64,000 bases of DNA, taken from Myxococcales bacterium (lineage in GTDB: Bacteria > Myxococcota_A > Polyangia > Palsa-1104). The notes beneath the pieces are model-generated. The model saw only the letters and a program-made list of their open reading frames with translations, was not told the DNA's origin and did no database searches. Within the stretch, counting starts at the first letter, position 1; every line of letters starts with the position of its first letter. The translations under genes and the position numbers were made by a program. Below are positions 32,940 to 41,767 of this stretch, piece by piece. The stretch covers positions 301,230 through 365,229 of the forward strand of contig PNAM01000010.1 of assembly GCA_003170275.1 (NCBI GenBank). Direction: 5' to 3'.

Positions 32940-35900
32940 TACGGGTTCTCCAGCTGCATGTCGATGTGCTCGTCCTTGGTCATGGGGAACTTCTCGGGAT
33001 CGAACGCATTGGCGTGCGAGCGCGCCTGGCGCGTCCATTCGTTGGAGACGCCCAGCTTGCCGGCGATGGTCAGCGTGGTGGTGTAGTCCTGCACCGCCAG
33101 CTTATCAACGTCCGCGACCTGCGGTTCGATCTGATCGGACATCTGCTTGGAATAGGCATCGCAGCCTTCCTGCTTGAATTGCTTCTGGATATCGGCCGGG
33201 CAGGGGTACGAAAGAATGCCGCGCAGCGACTTGGAGACGAACTCGCGGATGTAGCCCAGCCGGAACAGGCCGGCCACGTACCAGGTGGCGCGCTTGTAGT
33301 CGGTCACCTTCTGATAGGAGGTGTACAGCTTGCCCGCCTCGTCCTGCAGCTTCTGCAGCGAGGGCAGCACCTGCTTGGGATTCTGCGAGACCTTCATCTT
33401 CTCCAGGTCCGGCAGCCGCTGCTCGGTGAGGACGAACTCGGCGTGCGCGGGATACTCCGCCTCGTCCGAGCTCGCCGTCGCGGTCTTGCCCATCGCGACG
33501 ATCTTCTTGTACTGCTCGTCGGCCGAGCGGCGGTCCTTCTTGGCCTCGAAGATCTCGGCCATCTTGAAGTTGACCTCGAGCGTGCGCTTGAGGCCCGGGC
33601 TGAACTTGGACAGGTACTCGCGGAAGGTCTTGAGCGCCGCGTCGTTGTCCTTGAGCTTCTGGTAGCAGATGGCGGCCGAGTACACCGCGTCGGCGGGCGA
33701 CGCCGGCGGCAGCTCGCCCGGCTTGAGCACCTTGGGCGGGCTCTTGTCGTTGGCCTTCTCCACCGCGTACTTCTTGTAGAGCTCGGCGGCCTTGGCGTAG
33801 TTCTGATCGTACTCGAGGATCGACGCCGCGCCGTAGAGCGCATCGAAGTGGAACTTCGATCCCTTGAAGCGCGGCTCCTCGGCCAGCCGCTGGTAGTTCT
33901 TGACCGCGCCGTCGAAGTCGAACGCCTTCTGCGCCGAGGCCGCCACCAGGTAGAGCGCCTCGTCGACGAACTTGGAGCTCGGATACTCGTCGACGATCCG
34001 CTGGTAGACCTGCTTGGCCTTGCCGGGCCGGTGGATCTTGTTGTAGCAAACCGCCGCGTTGTTGAGCGCCGCGTCGGCCTGCGCATCCTTCGGGTTGGCG
34101 TCGATCAGCTGCTCGTACAGCGGCGCGGCCGCTTCGCAGTTGCCGTCGTTGAACAGCTTCTCCGCTTTGTTGAACTTGGCCGAGGCGATGGTCTTGCCGA
34201 GCGCCTGGGTCTGCTCCGCGACGGTGGCCGCGGTGCCGCACTGCTTCTTCTGCAGCGTCTCGGCGAACTCGGCCACCTTGTCGAGGTTGTTCTCGAGCGT
34301 GAACGAGTTGAGGATCGCCTTGCCGGCGTTGGAGCCGATCTCGTCCTTGCAGTACTTGTCGAGCAGGATCAACATGCGCGCGCGCATGTCCTCCCACTGG
34401 AGATAGTTGTAGGCCAGCTCGGCGGCCTTGTAGCTCATCGACGGCACGCGCGGCGCCTTGGGCACGCGCTGCACGAAGATGTCGTACGACTGCTGCAGCT
34501 TGGTGACCATCTCCGGATACGGAATCGGCGTGATCGGCGGCTTGAGCGAGCCCTGCTTGGGCGCCGGCTGCGGCCACGCCAGCTTACCCTTGTCGGCCTG
34601 ATCGTCGAGGTACTCTTCGTACGCCTTGGTCACCGAGAACGCCGCGTCCTCGGCGTACTTGTTGTCGAGCCGCGAGTCACGCACCTGCTCGTACTGCCTG
34701 GCCGCCTCGAGGTAGCGCTCGGCGTAGTAGAGCGCCTCGGCGTAGGCGTACGAATACTCGTAGCTCTCCTTCGAGTTCGGATACTTCGAGAGATAGACCT
34801 CCCACGCGCCGGCCGCCTTGGCGTACTCCTCCTTGACGGTGCGGTAGGCCTCGGACGAGTTGCGCGCGCGCCGCGCGTCCTTGTAGCGCGGGTCGTCGTG
34901 CTTGGGCAACGGCGGCAGCTTCTTGCGGCGATCGAGCGCGTCGTTCTGATAATCCGCCGCGACCTTCTGCAGCGTGAACTCGGCCAGCTCGTTGGCGGTG
35001 TCGATGGCCGCCTTGTTGTCGCGGTTGTTCTTGAACCACTCGCCCTTTTCGTTGGTGTAGTTGGCGACCAGCTTCTCGCGCTCCTGGAACGCCATCTTCT
35101 CGTTGTGCAGCGTCTCGTAGATGCGCACGATCCGATCCTGCAGCTTGGGACCGTCGGGGTCGTTGGGCCAGCGCTCGATGGTCTTCTTGTAGGCGTTGAT
35201 CGCGTGCGGGAAGTCGGCCTTGTCGAAGTAGACGTCGCCGAGCTTGGCGTAGATCTCCTTGACGTGCTGCTCCGAGTACCGGCCGCGATAGAACTGCTCG
35301 ATGCGCTCCAGGCCGCGCAGCGGGCTCGACTCCTGCTCGAGGTTGATGTGATCGTTCCAGTCGGTCTCGGAGAAGCTCACGCCGAGGTACTGCACCGACT
35401 CGACGCGCAGATCCGAGCCTTCCTTGCCGGTGTCGGTGCGCTTCTTGTCGGAGTAGACCACCAGCTCGTCGAACGCCTTGACGCCCTGCAGGTACTTGTC
35501 GTGGCGATAGAACGACCACGCCAGCTTGTACAGCGCCTTGTCGTAAAGCGACGAGTCCTTGGCCAGCACGCGCGTGTAGGCGGCCTCCGCGCGCCCGAGC
35601 TCCTTGTTCTGCTCGGACACGTTGTTGCGAATCTCCGACGCGCGGTCGAAGTGATACTCGCCGATGCGGATCCACGACTCCGGGATGAAGCGCGAGTCGG
35701 CCTTGACCGGCTCGCAAGTGTTGTAGACCTGCTCCGCGTCCTTCTCGCTCTCCTTCGATCCGAGCTTGGACTGATCGTCCGCGCCCGGCGGCGGCGGATC
35801 GAGCGCGCCGTACTTGTTCTTGCACACCAGCGCGCGGAACGCCTGGAGCGACTCGCCGTCGCGGGTCATCTCCTTCAAGCAGTAGCCCATCAGGTAGTAC

Positions 35901-36403
35901 GCGCCGTCGATGAGCCGGTAAGTCGGGAAGCGCGCGATCAGATCTTTATAGATGTCGATGGTCTTCTGGTAGTCGGCGGTGATGCCGGCCGACCCGTTCT
36001 GGGTCGCGATCAGGTACTCGTCGTTGTTCTTCTCGAAGTACAGCTCGGCGAGCCGGAACATCGCGTCGGGCGTCCAGCGATCGTCGTGCGAGTACTTGGA
36101 CAAGAAGTTCTCGAACAGCACGATCGCGGCCGATCGGCGCAGCCGCTCCTCTTTGTCCTCGACGTCGATCTGCGCCTGGTACTTGCCGGTCAGCGTATGG
36201 CGCTTCTCGGAGTACTCCTGCTGCACGACGTGCTTGAGCGTGGTGCGGAAGTCGCGCTGCGCGTCGTCGAACTCGCCGACTTCCTTCTGCAGCGCATCGA
36301 ACTCTTTGTTCTCGTCGATCGGCTGGCCCGGCAGCGCGCCGTCCGCGCCCAGCGCCAGGCCGGAGATCCCGACGGTAAATGCCACTACGGCGAAGGTCCT
36401 CAT
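32939..36403 (-). CDS. Giant periplasmic TPR protein (GltD/AgmU-like)
   Basis: A 1154-residue secreted protein. Signal peptide to about residue 19 (VVAFTVGISGLALG). The rest is helical repeats of TPR type throughout, e.g. DAMFRLAELYFEKNND, LYDKALYKLAWSFYRHDKY, KLGDVYFDKADFPHAINAYKKT, AYAEALYYAERYLEAARQYEQV, AAVCYNKIHRPGKAKQVYQ and AAICYQKLKDNDAALKTFRE. Size and make-up match AgmU/GltD (about 1200 residues), the periplasmic scaffold of the Myxococcus gliding complex, and the GltE-, GltF- and GltG-like genes follow in the same order. It overlaps the upstream 822-residue gene by four bases. A long opposite-strand frame is only its shadow. Confidence 0.82.
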   Translation of the reverse strand: MRTFAVVAFTVGISGLALGADGALPGQPIDENKEFDALQKEVGEFDDAQRDFRTTLKHVVQQEYSEKRHTLTGKYQAQIDVEDKEERLRRSAAIVLFENFLSKYSHDDRWTPDAMFRLAELYFEKNNDEYLIATQNGSAGITADYQKTIDIYKDLIARFPTYRLIDGAYYLMGYCLKEMTRDGESLQAFRALVCKNKYGALDPPPPGADDQSKLGSKESEKDAEQVYNTCEPVKADSRFIPESWIRIGEYHFDRASEIRNNVSEQNKELGRAEAAYTRVLAKDSSLYDKALYKLAWSFYRHDKYLQGVKAFDELVVYSDKKRTDTGKEGSDLRVESVQYLGVSFSETDWNDHINLEQESSPLRGLERIEQFYRGRYSEQHVKEIYAKLGDVYFDKADFPHAINAYKKTIERWPNDPDGPKLQDRIVRIYETLHNEKMAFQEREKLVANYTNEKGEWFKNNRDNKAAIDTANELAEFTLQKVAADYQNDALDRRKKLPPLPKHDDPRYKDARRARNSSEAYRTVKEEYAKAAGAWEVYLSKYPNSKESYEYSYAYAEALYYAERYLEAARQYEQVRDSRLDNKYAEDAAFSVTKAYEEYLDDQADKGKLAWPQPAPKQGSLKPPITPIPYPEMVTKLQQSYDIFVQRVPKAPRVPSMSYKAAELAYNYLQWEDMRARMLILLDKYCKDEIGSNAGKAILNSFTLENNLDKVAEFAETLQKKQCGTAATVAEQTQALGKTIASAKFNKAEKLFNDGNCEAAAPLYEQLIDANPKDAQADAALNNAAVCYNKIHRPGKAKQVYQRIVDEYPSSKFVDEALYLVAASAQKAFDFDGAVKNYQRLAEEPRFKGSKFHFDALYGAASILEYDQNYAKAAELYKKYAVEKANDKSPPKVLKPGELPPASPADAVYSAAICYQKLKDNDAALKTFREYLSKFSPGLKRTLEVNFKMAEIFEAKKDRRSADEQYKKIVAMGKTATASSDEAEYPAHAEFVLTEQRLPDLEKMKVSQNPKQVLPSLQKLQDEAGKLYTSYQKVTDYKRATWYVAGLFRLGYIREFVSKSLRGILSYPCPADIQKQFKQEGCDAYSKQMSDQIEPQVADVDKLAVQDYTTTLTIAGKLGVSNEWTRQARSHANAFDPEKFPMTKDEHIDMQLENP

Positions 36404-38868
36404 GGCTGATCCTTCAAGACGTCCTTGTAGTCGTCGTCGAGCAGCTTGAGCTCACGCTTGCGCTCGGCGACCAGGCGCGTGGACTCGCGCGAAGACTGAT
36501 CCTTCAGCGCCCACGCCACGTCGATGATGCCCACGTCGGAGCGCACGACGATGTTGTAGAAGCGATTGGCGACCGTGTGGAAGCTGTCCGCCACCACCGC
36601 GCCGCCCACGTCGGTCGACTCGTTGGTGTAGCCGCCCAACGTGTCGCGGAAGGCCACCATGTGCGCCTTCTCCTCGACCAGCGTCGACGCCACGTCCGTC
36701 AGGCGCGAATCGAGGATCTCGTCGATGCGCACGTTGTACTTGGCGATCTTCTGATCGACGCCGCGTGCGCGCTCGAGGATCGATTCGATCTGATCGGCCT
36801 TGGTGCGCTCGGCCGCGCCCATGCGCGCCTTGACCTCGACGCCGAGGTCGTGCTGCCGCTTGAGCAGCTCTTCGTACTGGCCGCGCAGCTGCTCGGCCGC
36901 CTGCATGTCGTTGTCGCCCACGCCCACGCTGGAGGCGTGATCGAGGATGTCCTTGCGCACGTCGTCGATGGCCGCGAGCAGCACGTTCATGTCCGAGGTG
37001 GTGCCGTCGAGCTCGTTCTTCGACTCGAGCGGCCGGTTGATCGCGGTGTCCTTGAGCTTGTCGAGCCGCGCGCGCACCACGTCGGCGTTCTTCTCGACCG
37101 CGGTCAGGTCCTTGTTGATGTGATCGTAGAGCTCGGTGTACGGCGCGTTCGCCGCCGGCTCGTTCTGCGGCGCGGGCCCCGGCTGCTGCGGGGGCGGCGC
37201 GGGAATGGCGGCCGGGTTCTGCTTGACCACCGCGTCCACGTACATCCTGCGCGCCGCCTCGAGCTCGTTCTTCATGGCGTTGATCGCGGTGTTCATGCGC
37301 GACGCGCGCTTGTCGAGATCGTTGAACGCGGCGCGCGCCTTCTGCTGCCGCTCGACGATGGTCGCCGAGTTGGAGGGCAGCGCCGACAGCTTGGCCTCGA
37401 GCCCGGTGCGCTCCTGATCGAGCGCGTCGAGCTGCGCCTTCTGCACGCCGGCCGCTGGCGCGAACAGCTGCGACTCGCGCACCGCGAGCTGCTTCTTGAC
37501 GTCGGTGAGCGCGTTGGCGAGCTCGGCCACCTTGGCGCGCCCCGAGGCCAGCTCGGGGAACACGTTGACGCGCGCCGGTCCGTTGAGCGCCTTCTCCAGC
37601 CGCTTGATGATCTCATCGCCTTCGTCGATCGACTTCTTCAGATCGCTCTCGTCGCCGATCAGCGTCGAGACGCGCACCACCTCGGGCTCGTCCTTGACCC
37701 AGCGCTGCGCGCCGGCGGGCAGGATCGAGACGATGTCGAACTTGGAGAGGTTCTTGGTGATCAGGTCGCGGAAGTACGCGCGCGCGTCGCCGGTGCGGCC
37801 GAGCTCGTCGTTGAGCTGCCGGTAGATCGGCTCGAACTCGTCGCGCGTGCGGGTGTAGCCGTCGGTGGCCGGGCCGTACTCGTTCTGCCGGATGTGCAGG
37901 CTGGCGACGATCAGCTTGACCTCGGGCGCGAGCGGCGACTCGGGCGCGTTGAGCAGCATCAGATCGAACTGCTGGCGCGCGCGCACGTAGTCCTTGCCCT
38001 TGATCGCCACCCAGGCCGACTCGTAGAGCATGTCGTTGAACTGATCGCTCTTGGTCCCGACCTTGACGTACTCGTCGAGCGCCTGCGTCAACAGGCCGCG
38101 CTCGAGCAGGATGCGCGCGGTGGCCATGTGCGCCAGATCGACGATGCGCTTCTGCGAGTCGGTCTTGGCCTCTTGCTTGAGGATGTTGGCGAACGCCGCC
38201 AGCGCGTCGTCGAGGTGCTCGGCGCCCATGGCCACGTTGGCCGCGCCGACGAAGTACTGCGCGTGGAAGTAGTAGATGTGCGAGGTGCCGATCGACTTGA
38301 GCGCCTCGACCGATTTGTCGAACTGCCGGCGGAAGTAATAGTACTTGCCCTTGACGTACGGCACCGACGGCAGCTGCTTGTCGACGGTGAGGGTCTCCAG
38401 CTTGGTAATGTAGTCCTCGACCGAGGCGTAGTCGCCGGTGTGCAGCGACAGCTCGATCAGGCGCTGCAGCGCCTCCTGATAGCGGCGGCCGCCTGCGCCC
38501 AGCTCGACCACCTTGTGGAAGAACTTGCCCGACGACAAGAAGTCGCGCTTCAAGTACAGCGAGTCGGCCAGGTAGAACAGCGATTCGGGATAGGCCGCCG
38601 AGTTGGGATACTTGTCGACGACGTCGAAGAGAATGATCGAGGCCGACTCGTAGTTCTTCAGCTCGTAGAGCACCTGGGCGTCGATGAGGCGACGCTCGGC
38701 GATCTCCGGCCCCGGCCCGACCGGTGGACGAAGCTGCTGATTCAGCTCGTACACTCTCGCATCGAGCTCCGTCACCTTACCACCCAGCTGATCGACCTCG
38801 TCCGCGCGGACTTGCGCGGGCACGACCAGCCCGGTGCCGACCACCAGCGCCAGCAGGATACGATTCAT
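36400..38868 (-). CDS. Periplasmic TPR/coiled-coil protein
   Basis: An 822-residue secreted protein: signal peptide to about residue 22 (LLALVVGTGLVVPAQVRA). Residues 50-330 are TPR-like helical repeats (LYELKNYESASIILFDVVDKYPNS, MATARILLERGLLTQALDEYVKVG). Residues about 390-700 are long charged helices with heptad character (DEGDEIIKRLEKALNG, ALDQERTGLEAKLSALPS), broken by a proline-rich linker (PAIPAPPPQQPGPAPQNEP). It precedes and overlaps the GltD-like gene by four bases and is probably a partner of it. I do not recognise a named family; it may be an additional scaffold of the same complex. Confidence 0.8.
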   Translation of the reverse strand: MNRILLALVVGTGLVVPAQVRADEVDQLGGKVTELDARVYELNQQLRPPVGPGPEIAERRLIDAQVLYELKNYESASIILFDVVDKYPNSAAYPESLFYLADSLYLKRDFLSSGKFFHKVVELGAGGRRYQEALQRLIELSLHTGDYASVEDYITKLETLTVDKQLPSVPYVKGKYYYFRRQFDKSVEALKSIGTSHIYYFHAQYFVGAANVAMGAEHLDDALAAFANILKQEAKTDSQKRIVDLAHMATARILLERGLLTQALDEYVKVGTKSDQFNDMLYESAWVAIKGKDYVRARQQFDLMLLNAPESPLAPEVKLIVASLHIRQNEYGPATDGYTRTRDEFEPIYRQLNDELGRTGDARAYFRDLITKNLSKFDIVSILPAGAQRWVKDEPEVVRVSTLIGDESDLKKSIDEGDEIIKRLEKALNGPARVNVFPELASGRAKVAELANALTDVKKQLAVRESQLFAPAAGVQKAQLDALDQERTGLEAKLSALPSNSATIVERQQKARAAFNDLDKRASRMNTAINAMKNELEAARRMYVDAVVKQNPAAIPAPPPQQPGPAPQNEPAANAPYTELYDHINKDLTAVEKNADVVRARLDKLKDTAINRPLESKNELDGTTSDMNVLLAAIDDVRKDILDHASSVGVGDNDMQAAEQLRGQYEELLKRQHDLGVEVKARMGAAERTKADQIESILERARGVDQKIAKYNVRIDEILDSRLTDVASTLVEEKAHMVAFRDTLGGYTNESTDVGGAVVADSFHTVANRFYNIVVRSDVGIIDVAWALKDQSSRESTRLVAERKRELKLLDDDYKDVLKDQP

Positions 38869-38874
38869 GTTCTT

Positions 38875-39669
38875 TTATTTCTTCGCCGCAGGCTTGCCGG
38901 CGACGTCTTTGTCGGAGAGCACGGACTCGCGGAAGTCCACCGAGGGACGGTCCTTCGGATCCGTGGTCACCGGGTTGCCCTTCTCGTAGCCGACGACCTT
39001 CAGCTGGAGCTGCTTGCCCTCGCCGGCGGTGAAGGTGTGACTCGACTTCGCGGTGAAGCGATAGCCCTTGAGATAGCTGAACAGCCCGTACCCGTTGCCC
39101 TGGTAGATCATCTGCACCGAGAGCGTGTGGTTGCCGGGCACGATGGCGCCGTCGAAGACCTGGATCTCCTTCTTTTCGGCCAGCTTGCCGGTCTCGTCGG
39201 TGGCGGCGTAGATCTCGGCGCCGTCCAGCGCGTACACGTAGCGGACCGGCGTGTACATCGAGCCCATCTCGTTCTTGTGCGTGATGGTCGCGCGCGCGCC
39301 GGCGATCACGCCGTGCAGCACGGTCTCCTTGAGCAGGTTCAGCCGCGCCTTGGAGCGGAAGATCTGCTCCTTGAGCTCGTTGACGTGCCGCTCGAGATCG
39401 CGCAGGCGCACCGCGTTCTGACCCGCGGCGGCCGCGATCGGATTGTTCACTCCGGTCGCCGCCGCAGGGGGCGGCGCCGGTTGCACCGTAGGTGTCGGCG
39501 CCGACACGGGTTGGCCGCCAGGCGCCGGCGTTGCCGCTGGCGCTGCCGAGTTAGCTGCTGGTTGCGACTTCTGGTCGCCTGCCGGATCGGCCGCAAACGC
39601 TACGGGCCCCCCCGCCAAAAACGCCAGACACATCAACACACCTTCAGTGGTCATGTTGGGCCTGCGCAC
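38875..39669 (-). CDS. Secreted Pro/Ala-rich protein, first gene of Glt-like operon
   Basis: A 264-residue protein. Start taken as GTG 39669 because GGAG lies eight bases upstream; ATG 39654 is the alternative but has no ribosome site at the right distance. A signal-peptide-like segment (VLMCLAFLAGGPVAFA) is followed by a low-complexity Pro/Ala stretch (about residues 35-75), a short coiled-coil (VRLRDLERHVNELKEQIFRSKARLNLLKE) and a beta-rich domain with YVYALDGAEIYAATDE and GNHTLSVQMIYQGNG, resembling a carbohydrate-binding or PEGA-like sandwich. Unknown function; it leads the operon behind the promoter at 39707-39735. The low-complexity part can attract false acyltransferase matches. Confidence 0.75.
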   Translation of the reverse strand: MRRPNMTTEGVLMCLAFLAGGPVAFAADPAGDQKSQPAANSAAPAATPAPGGQPVSAPTPTVQPAPPPAAATGVNNPIAAAAGQNAVRLRDLERHVNELKEQIFRSKARLNLLKETVLHGVIAGARATITHKNEMGSMYTPVRYVYALDGAEIYAATDETGKLAEKKEIQVFDGAIVPGNHTLSVQMIYQGNGYGLFSYLKGYRFTAKSSHTFTAGEGKQLQLKVVGYEKGNPVTTDPKDRPSVDFRESVLSDKDVAGKPAAKK

Positions 39670-39706
39670 CGGTCACTCTCCACACTATATAGATGGTAGG
39701 CGAGCC

Positions 39707-39735
39707 TTTATAACAGACGGTCGTAACACGGTCAA
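39707..39735 (-). promoter_or_regulatory. Sigma-70-type promoter of Glt-like operon
   Basis: Minus strand: TTGACC (39730-39735), 17-base spacer, TATAAA (39707-39712). This puts the transcript start near 39700, about 30 bases before the GTG start at 39669. The leader contains the palindrome CTATATAG (39685-39692). The box lies in the short gap after obgE, so the Glt-like genes can be expressed apart from rplU-rpmA-obgE. Confidence 0.65.
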
Positions 39736-39755
39736 GCAAGCTATCCCCTTGTCCG

Positions 39756-40754
39756 TCAAGCCTTTAGTTGCTTCCAAAGCGCTTCCAGAATCGGGTTCAG
39801 CCCGTCGCGGGTCGCGGCGGACACCGCGTGCAGCTCGATCCCGCGCGCCGCGAACTGCGCTTTGAGCGCGGGATACGCCTCGCGCGTCTCGGTGACGTCG
39901 ATCTTGGACAGCGCGACCACCTGCGGCCGGCGCGCCAGCTCCGGGTCGTACTTCTCGAGCTCGCGATTGATCACGTCGAAGTCCTTGAGCGGCTCGCGTC
40001 CCTCTTCATGCGACCGCTCGACCAGGTGCAACAGCACGCGCGTGCGCTCGACGTGGCGCAGGAATCGATGGCCGAGCCCGTGCCCTTCGGAGGCGCCTTC
40101 GATCAGCCCCGGGATATCGGCCAACAAGAAGCTGCGCGAGCCGGACATCCCGACCACGCCAAGGTTGGGGGTGAGCGTGGTGAACGGATAGTCGGCGATC
40201 TTGGGCTTGGCGCGCGAGACCACCGAGATGAAGGTCGACTTGCCGACGTTGGGATAGCCGAGCAGGCCGACGTCGGCGAGCAGCTTGAGCTCGAGCAGCA
40301 GCACACGCTCTTCGCCGAGCGTGCCGGTCTCGGCGTTGGTCGGCGCCTGGTTGGTCGAGGTGGCGAAGTGGATGTTGCCGCGCCCACCGGTGCCGCCTTG
40401 CGCCGCGACGAAGCGCGTGCCCGTGGCCACCAGATCGGCCAGCACCTCGCCGGTCGCTTCGTCCTTGATGATCGTGCCGACCGGCACGCGCACGATCATG
40501 TCCTCGGCGCCCGCGCCATACTTGTCACGCCCCATCCCGTGCCCGCCCGACTTGGCCGAGTAGCGCTGCTGGTAGCGAAGATCGAGCAGCGTCGAGAGCT
40601 GGTCGTCGGCGAGCAGGATCACCGAGCCGCCGTTGCCGCCGTCGCCGCCCGACGGTCCGCCGCGCGGCACGAACGGCTCGCGGCGAAAGGTCGCCTTGCC
40701 GTCGCCACCGCGACCGGCCTTCACGTAGATCTTTACTTCGTCGATGAATTGCAT
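39756..40754 (-). CDS. obgE: GTPase Obg/CgtA
   Basis: A 332-residue Obg GTPase acting in late 50S ribosome assembly and stress control. The glycine-rich Obg fold covers residues 1-158 (KAGRGGDGKATFRREPFVPRGG). The G domain has GYPNVGKST (G1, 166-174), a threonine in the TTLTPN switch, DIPG (G3, 213-216) and an SKID motif where most relatives have NKxD (G4). There is no extended C-terminal Obg domain beyond the G domain. Downstream of rpmA with 22 bases between, the standard rplU-rpmA-obg order. Confidence 0.97.
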   Translation of the reverse strand: MQFIDEVKIYVKAGRGGDGKATFRREPFVPRGGPSGGDGGNGGSVILLADDQLSTLLDLRYQQRYSAKSGGHGMGRDKYGAGAEDMIVRVPVGTIIKDEATGEVLADLVATGTRFVAAQGGTGGRGNIHFATSTNQAPTNAETGTLGEERVLLLELKLLADVGLLGYPNVGKSTFISVVSRAKPKIADYPFTTLTPNLGVVGMSGSRSFLLADIPGLIEGASEGHGLGHRFLRHVERTRVLLHLVERSHEEGREPLKDFDVINRELEKYDPELARRPQVVALSKIDVTETREAYPALKAQFAARGIELHAVSAATRDGLNPILEALWKQLKA

Positions 40755-40776
40755 GGTCCGCGTGGGACCTGGAAGA

Positions 40777-41052
40777 CTACGCGGCGGCTACGGGCGGCTT
40801 GACGCTGCAACGGCGGCGGACGGTACCCTTGTTCTTGAACTGGGAGTACTCGACCACGCCGTCGATGAGCGCGAAGATGGTGAAGTCGCGGCCGAGGCCG
40901 ACGTTCTCACCGGGATGAATGACCGTCCCCTTCTGCCGCACGAGGATGTTGCCGGCGATCACCTGCTCGCCGCCGAAACGCTTGACGCCACGCATCTTCG
41001 GGCCGGAGTCGCGGCCGTTGCGTGAAGCGCCCTGTCCTTTTTTGTGAGCCAT
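40777..41052 (-). CDS. rpmA: 50S ribosomal protein L27
   Basis: A 91-residue L27. It starts [16 protein letters not shown], the canonical N terminus that reaches the peptidyl-transferase centre, and contains [20 protein letters not shown]. No N-terminal extension of the Firmicutes type is present. A purine-rich ribosome site precedes ATG 41052. It lies 24 bases downstream of rplU in the usual order. Confidence 0.98.
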   Translation of the reverse strand: MAHKKGQGASRNGRDSGPKMRGVKRFGGEQVIAGNILVRQKGTVIHPGENVGLGRDFTIFALIDGVVEYSQFKNKGTVRRRCSVKPPVAAA

Positions 41053-41076
41053 CTTGGTCTACCTTAGCCTTTGGCC

Positions 41077-41388
41077 TTACGCGCTGATTCCGGTGATCTT
41101 GACGGCCGTGAACGGCTGACGATGCCCGGTCTTGCGGCGGTAGCCCTTGCGGCGGCGATACTTGTAGATGATGAGCTTCTCGCCGCGGCCGTTCTTGACC
41201 ACCTCGGCGGAGACCGTCGCGCCGGTCAGCATCGGCTGCCCGACCTTGACGTCGGCACCGTCGGCGACCATCAGCACCGCGTCGAAGGTCACGGTCGCGC
41301 CGGGCTCGACGCCCAACTTCTCGACCTGAATGGTCTCGCCTTCGGAAACCCGGTACTGCTTACCACCTGTCGCGATCACGGCGTACAT
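41077..41388 (-). CDS. rplU: 50S ribosomal protein L21
   Basis: A 103-residue L21 of normal length. [18 protein letters not shown] at the start and the basic [17 protein letters not shown] segment near the end are diagnostic for the 23S rRNA-binding protein. First gene of the rplU-rpmA-obgE cluster, with AGGAG about ten bases before the ATG and a plausible promoter at 41423-41450. Confidence 0.98.
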   Translation of the reverse strand: MYAVIATGGKQYRVSEGETIQVEKLGVEPGATVTFDAVLMVADGADVKVGQPMLTGATVSAEVVKNGRGEKLIIYKYRRRKGYRRKTGHRQPFTAVKITGISA

Positions 41389-41422
41389 GGGAACGTGCTC
41401 CTGAGAGGAAACTGAGGCGCGA

Positions 41423-41450
41423 AGTCTACGTCTTTGCCCTCGAGTGTCAA
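41423..41450 (-). promoter_or_regulatory. Probable sigma-70 promoter of rplU-rpmA-obgE
   Basis: Minus strand: TTGACA (41445-41450), 16-base spacer, TAGACT (41423-41428). The -35 box is a perfect consensus and overlaps the last codons of the pilZ gene. The transcript would begin near 41416, roughly 28 bases before the rplU ATG. Confidence 0.6.
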
Positions 41451-41767
41451 CCCTTTTTTGCCGCGTCGACCATCTCCGCCAGCACCGCGCCCATGATGCC
41501 CGTGAACACGATTCCCATGCCCTCGTGCGGGCCCTGGGCGTCCCTCAGCCAGACCACCTTGCCGCGCACCATGATCGGCGGATCTTCAGTCTCCACCTGT
41601 ACTTCCAGATCGATGTCGGTGCCGATCGGGAGCGGCTTGGAAGTCCGGATGAACAGCCCGCCGGGCGACAGGTCGGTCACTAGGTCGCGCTGCAGATCGC
41701 CGCGGCTCGGGTAGCTCACCTTGAGCGCCACCGGCATCCGCGCGTGTTGTCGCTTATCGTCGCTCAT
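41447..41767 (-). CDS. PilZ domain protein
   Basis: A 106-residue single-domain PilZ protein, the c-di-GMP receptor fold. It shows the arginine motif RQHAR (RxxxR, residues 6-10) and the DLSPGGLFI motif (D/NxSxxG type). Such small paralogues are abundant in myxobacteria. Binding is predicted from motifs, not shown. ATG 41767 overlaps the mtnA stop by four bases, so expression is probably coupled to the gatCAB-mtnA transcript. Confidence 0.88.
   Translation of the reverse strand: MSDDKRQHARMPVALKVSYPSRGDLQRDLVTDLSPGGLFIRTSKPLPIGTDIDLEVQVETEDPPIMVRGKVVWLRDAQGPHEGMGIVFTGIMGAVLAEMVDAAKKG

Noticed and set aside
32897-36409. Plus-strand open frame of 1170 codons opposite the GltD-like gene
   Set aside because: Composition is Leu/Val/Arg/Gly/His-rich with no domain, no signal and no ribosome site; it arises from codon bias of the minus-strand gene, whose TPR repeats are clear.
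38875-39669. Dihydrolipoamide acetyltransferase
   Set aside because: The Pro/Ala-rich linker resembles that of acetyltransferases, but no lipoyl or catalytic domain is present.
36379-39699. Plus-strand open frame of 1106 codons opposite the 822-residue protein and the Pro/Ala-rich protein
   Set aside because: Same kind of GC-driven antisense frame; it spans two real genes and their gap and has no recognisable motif.
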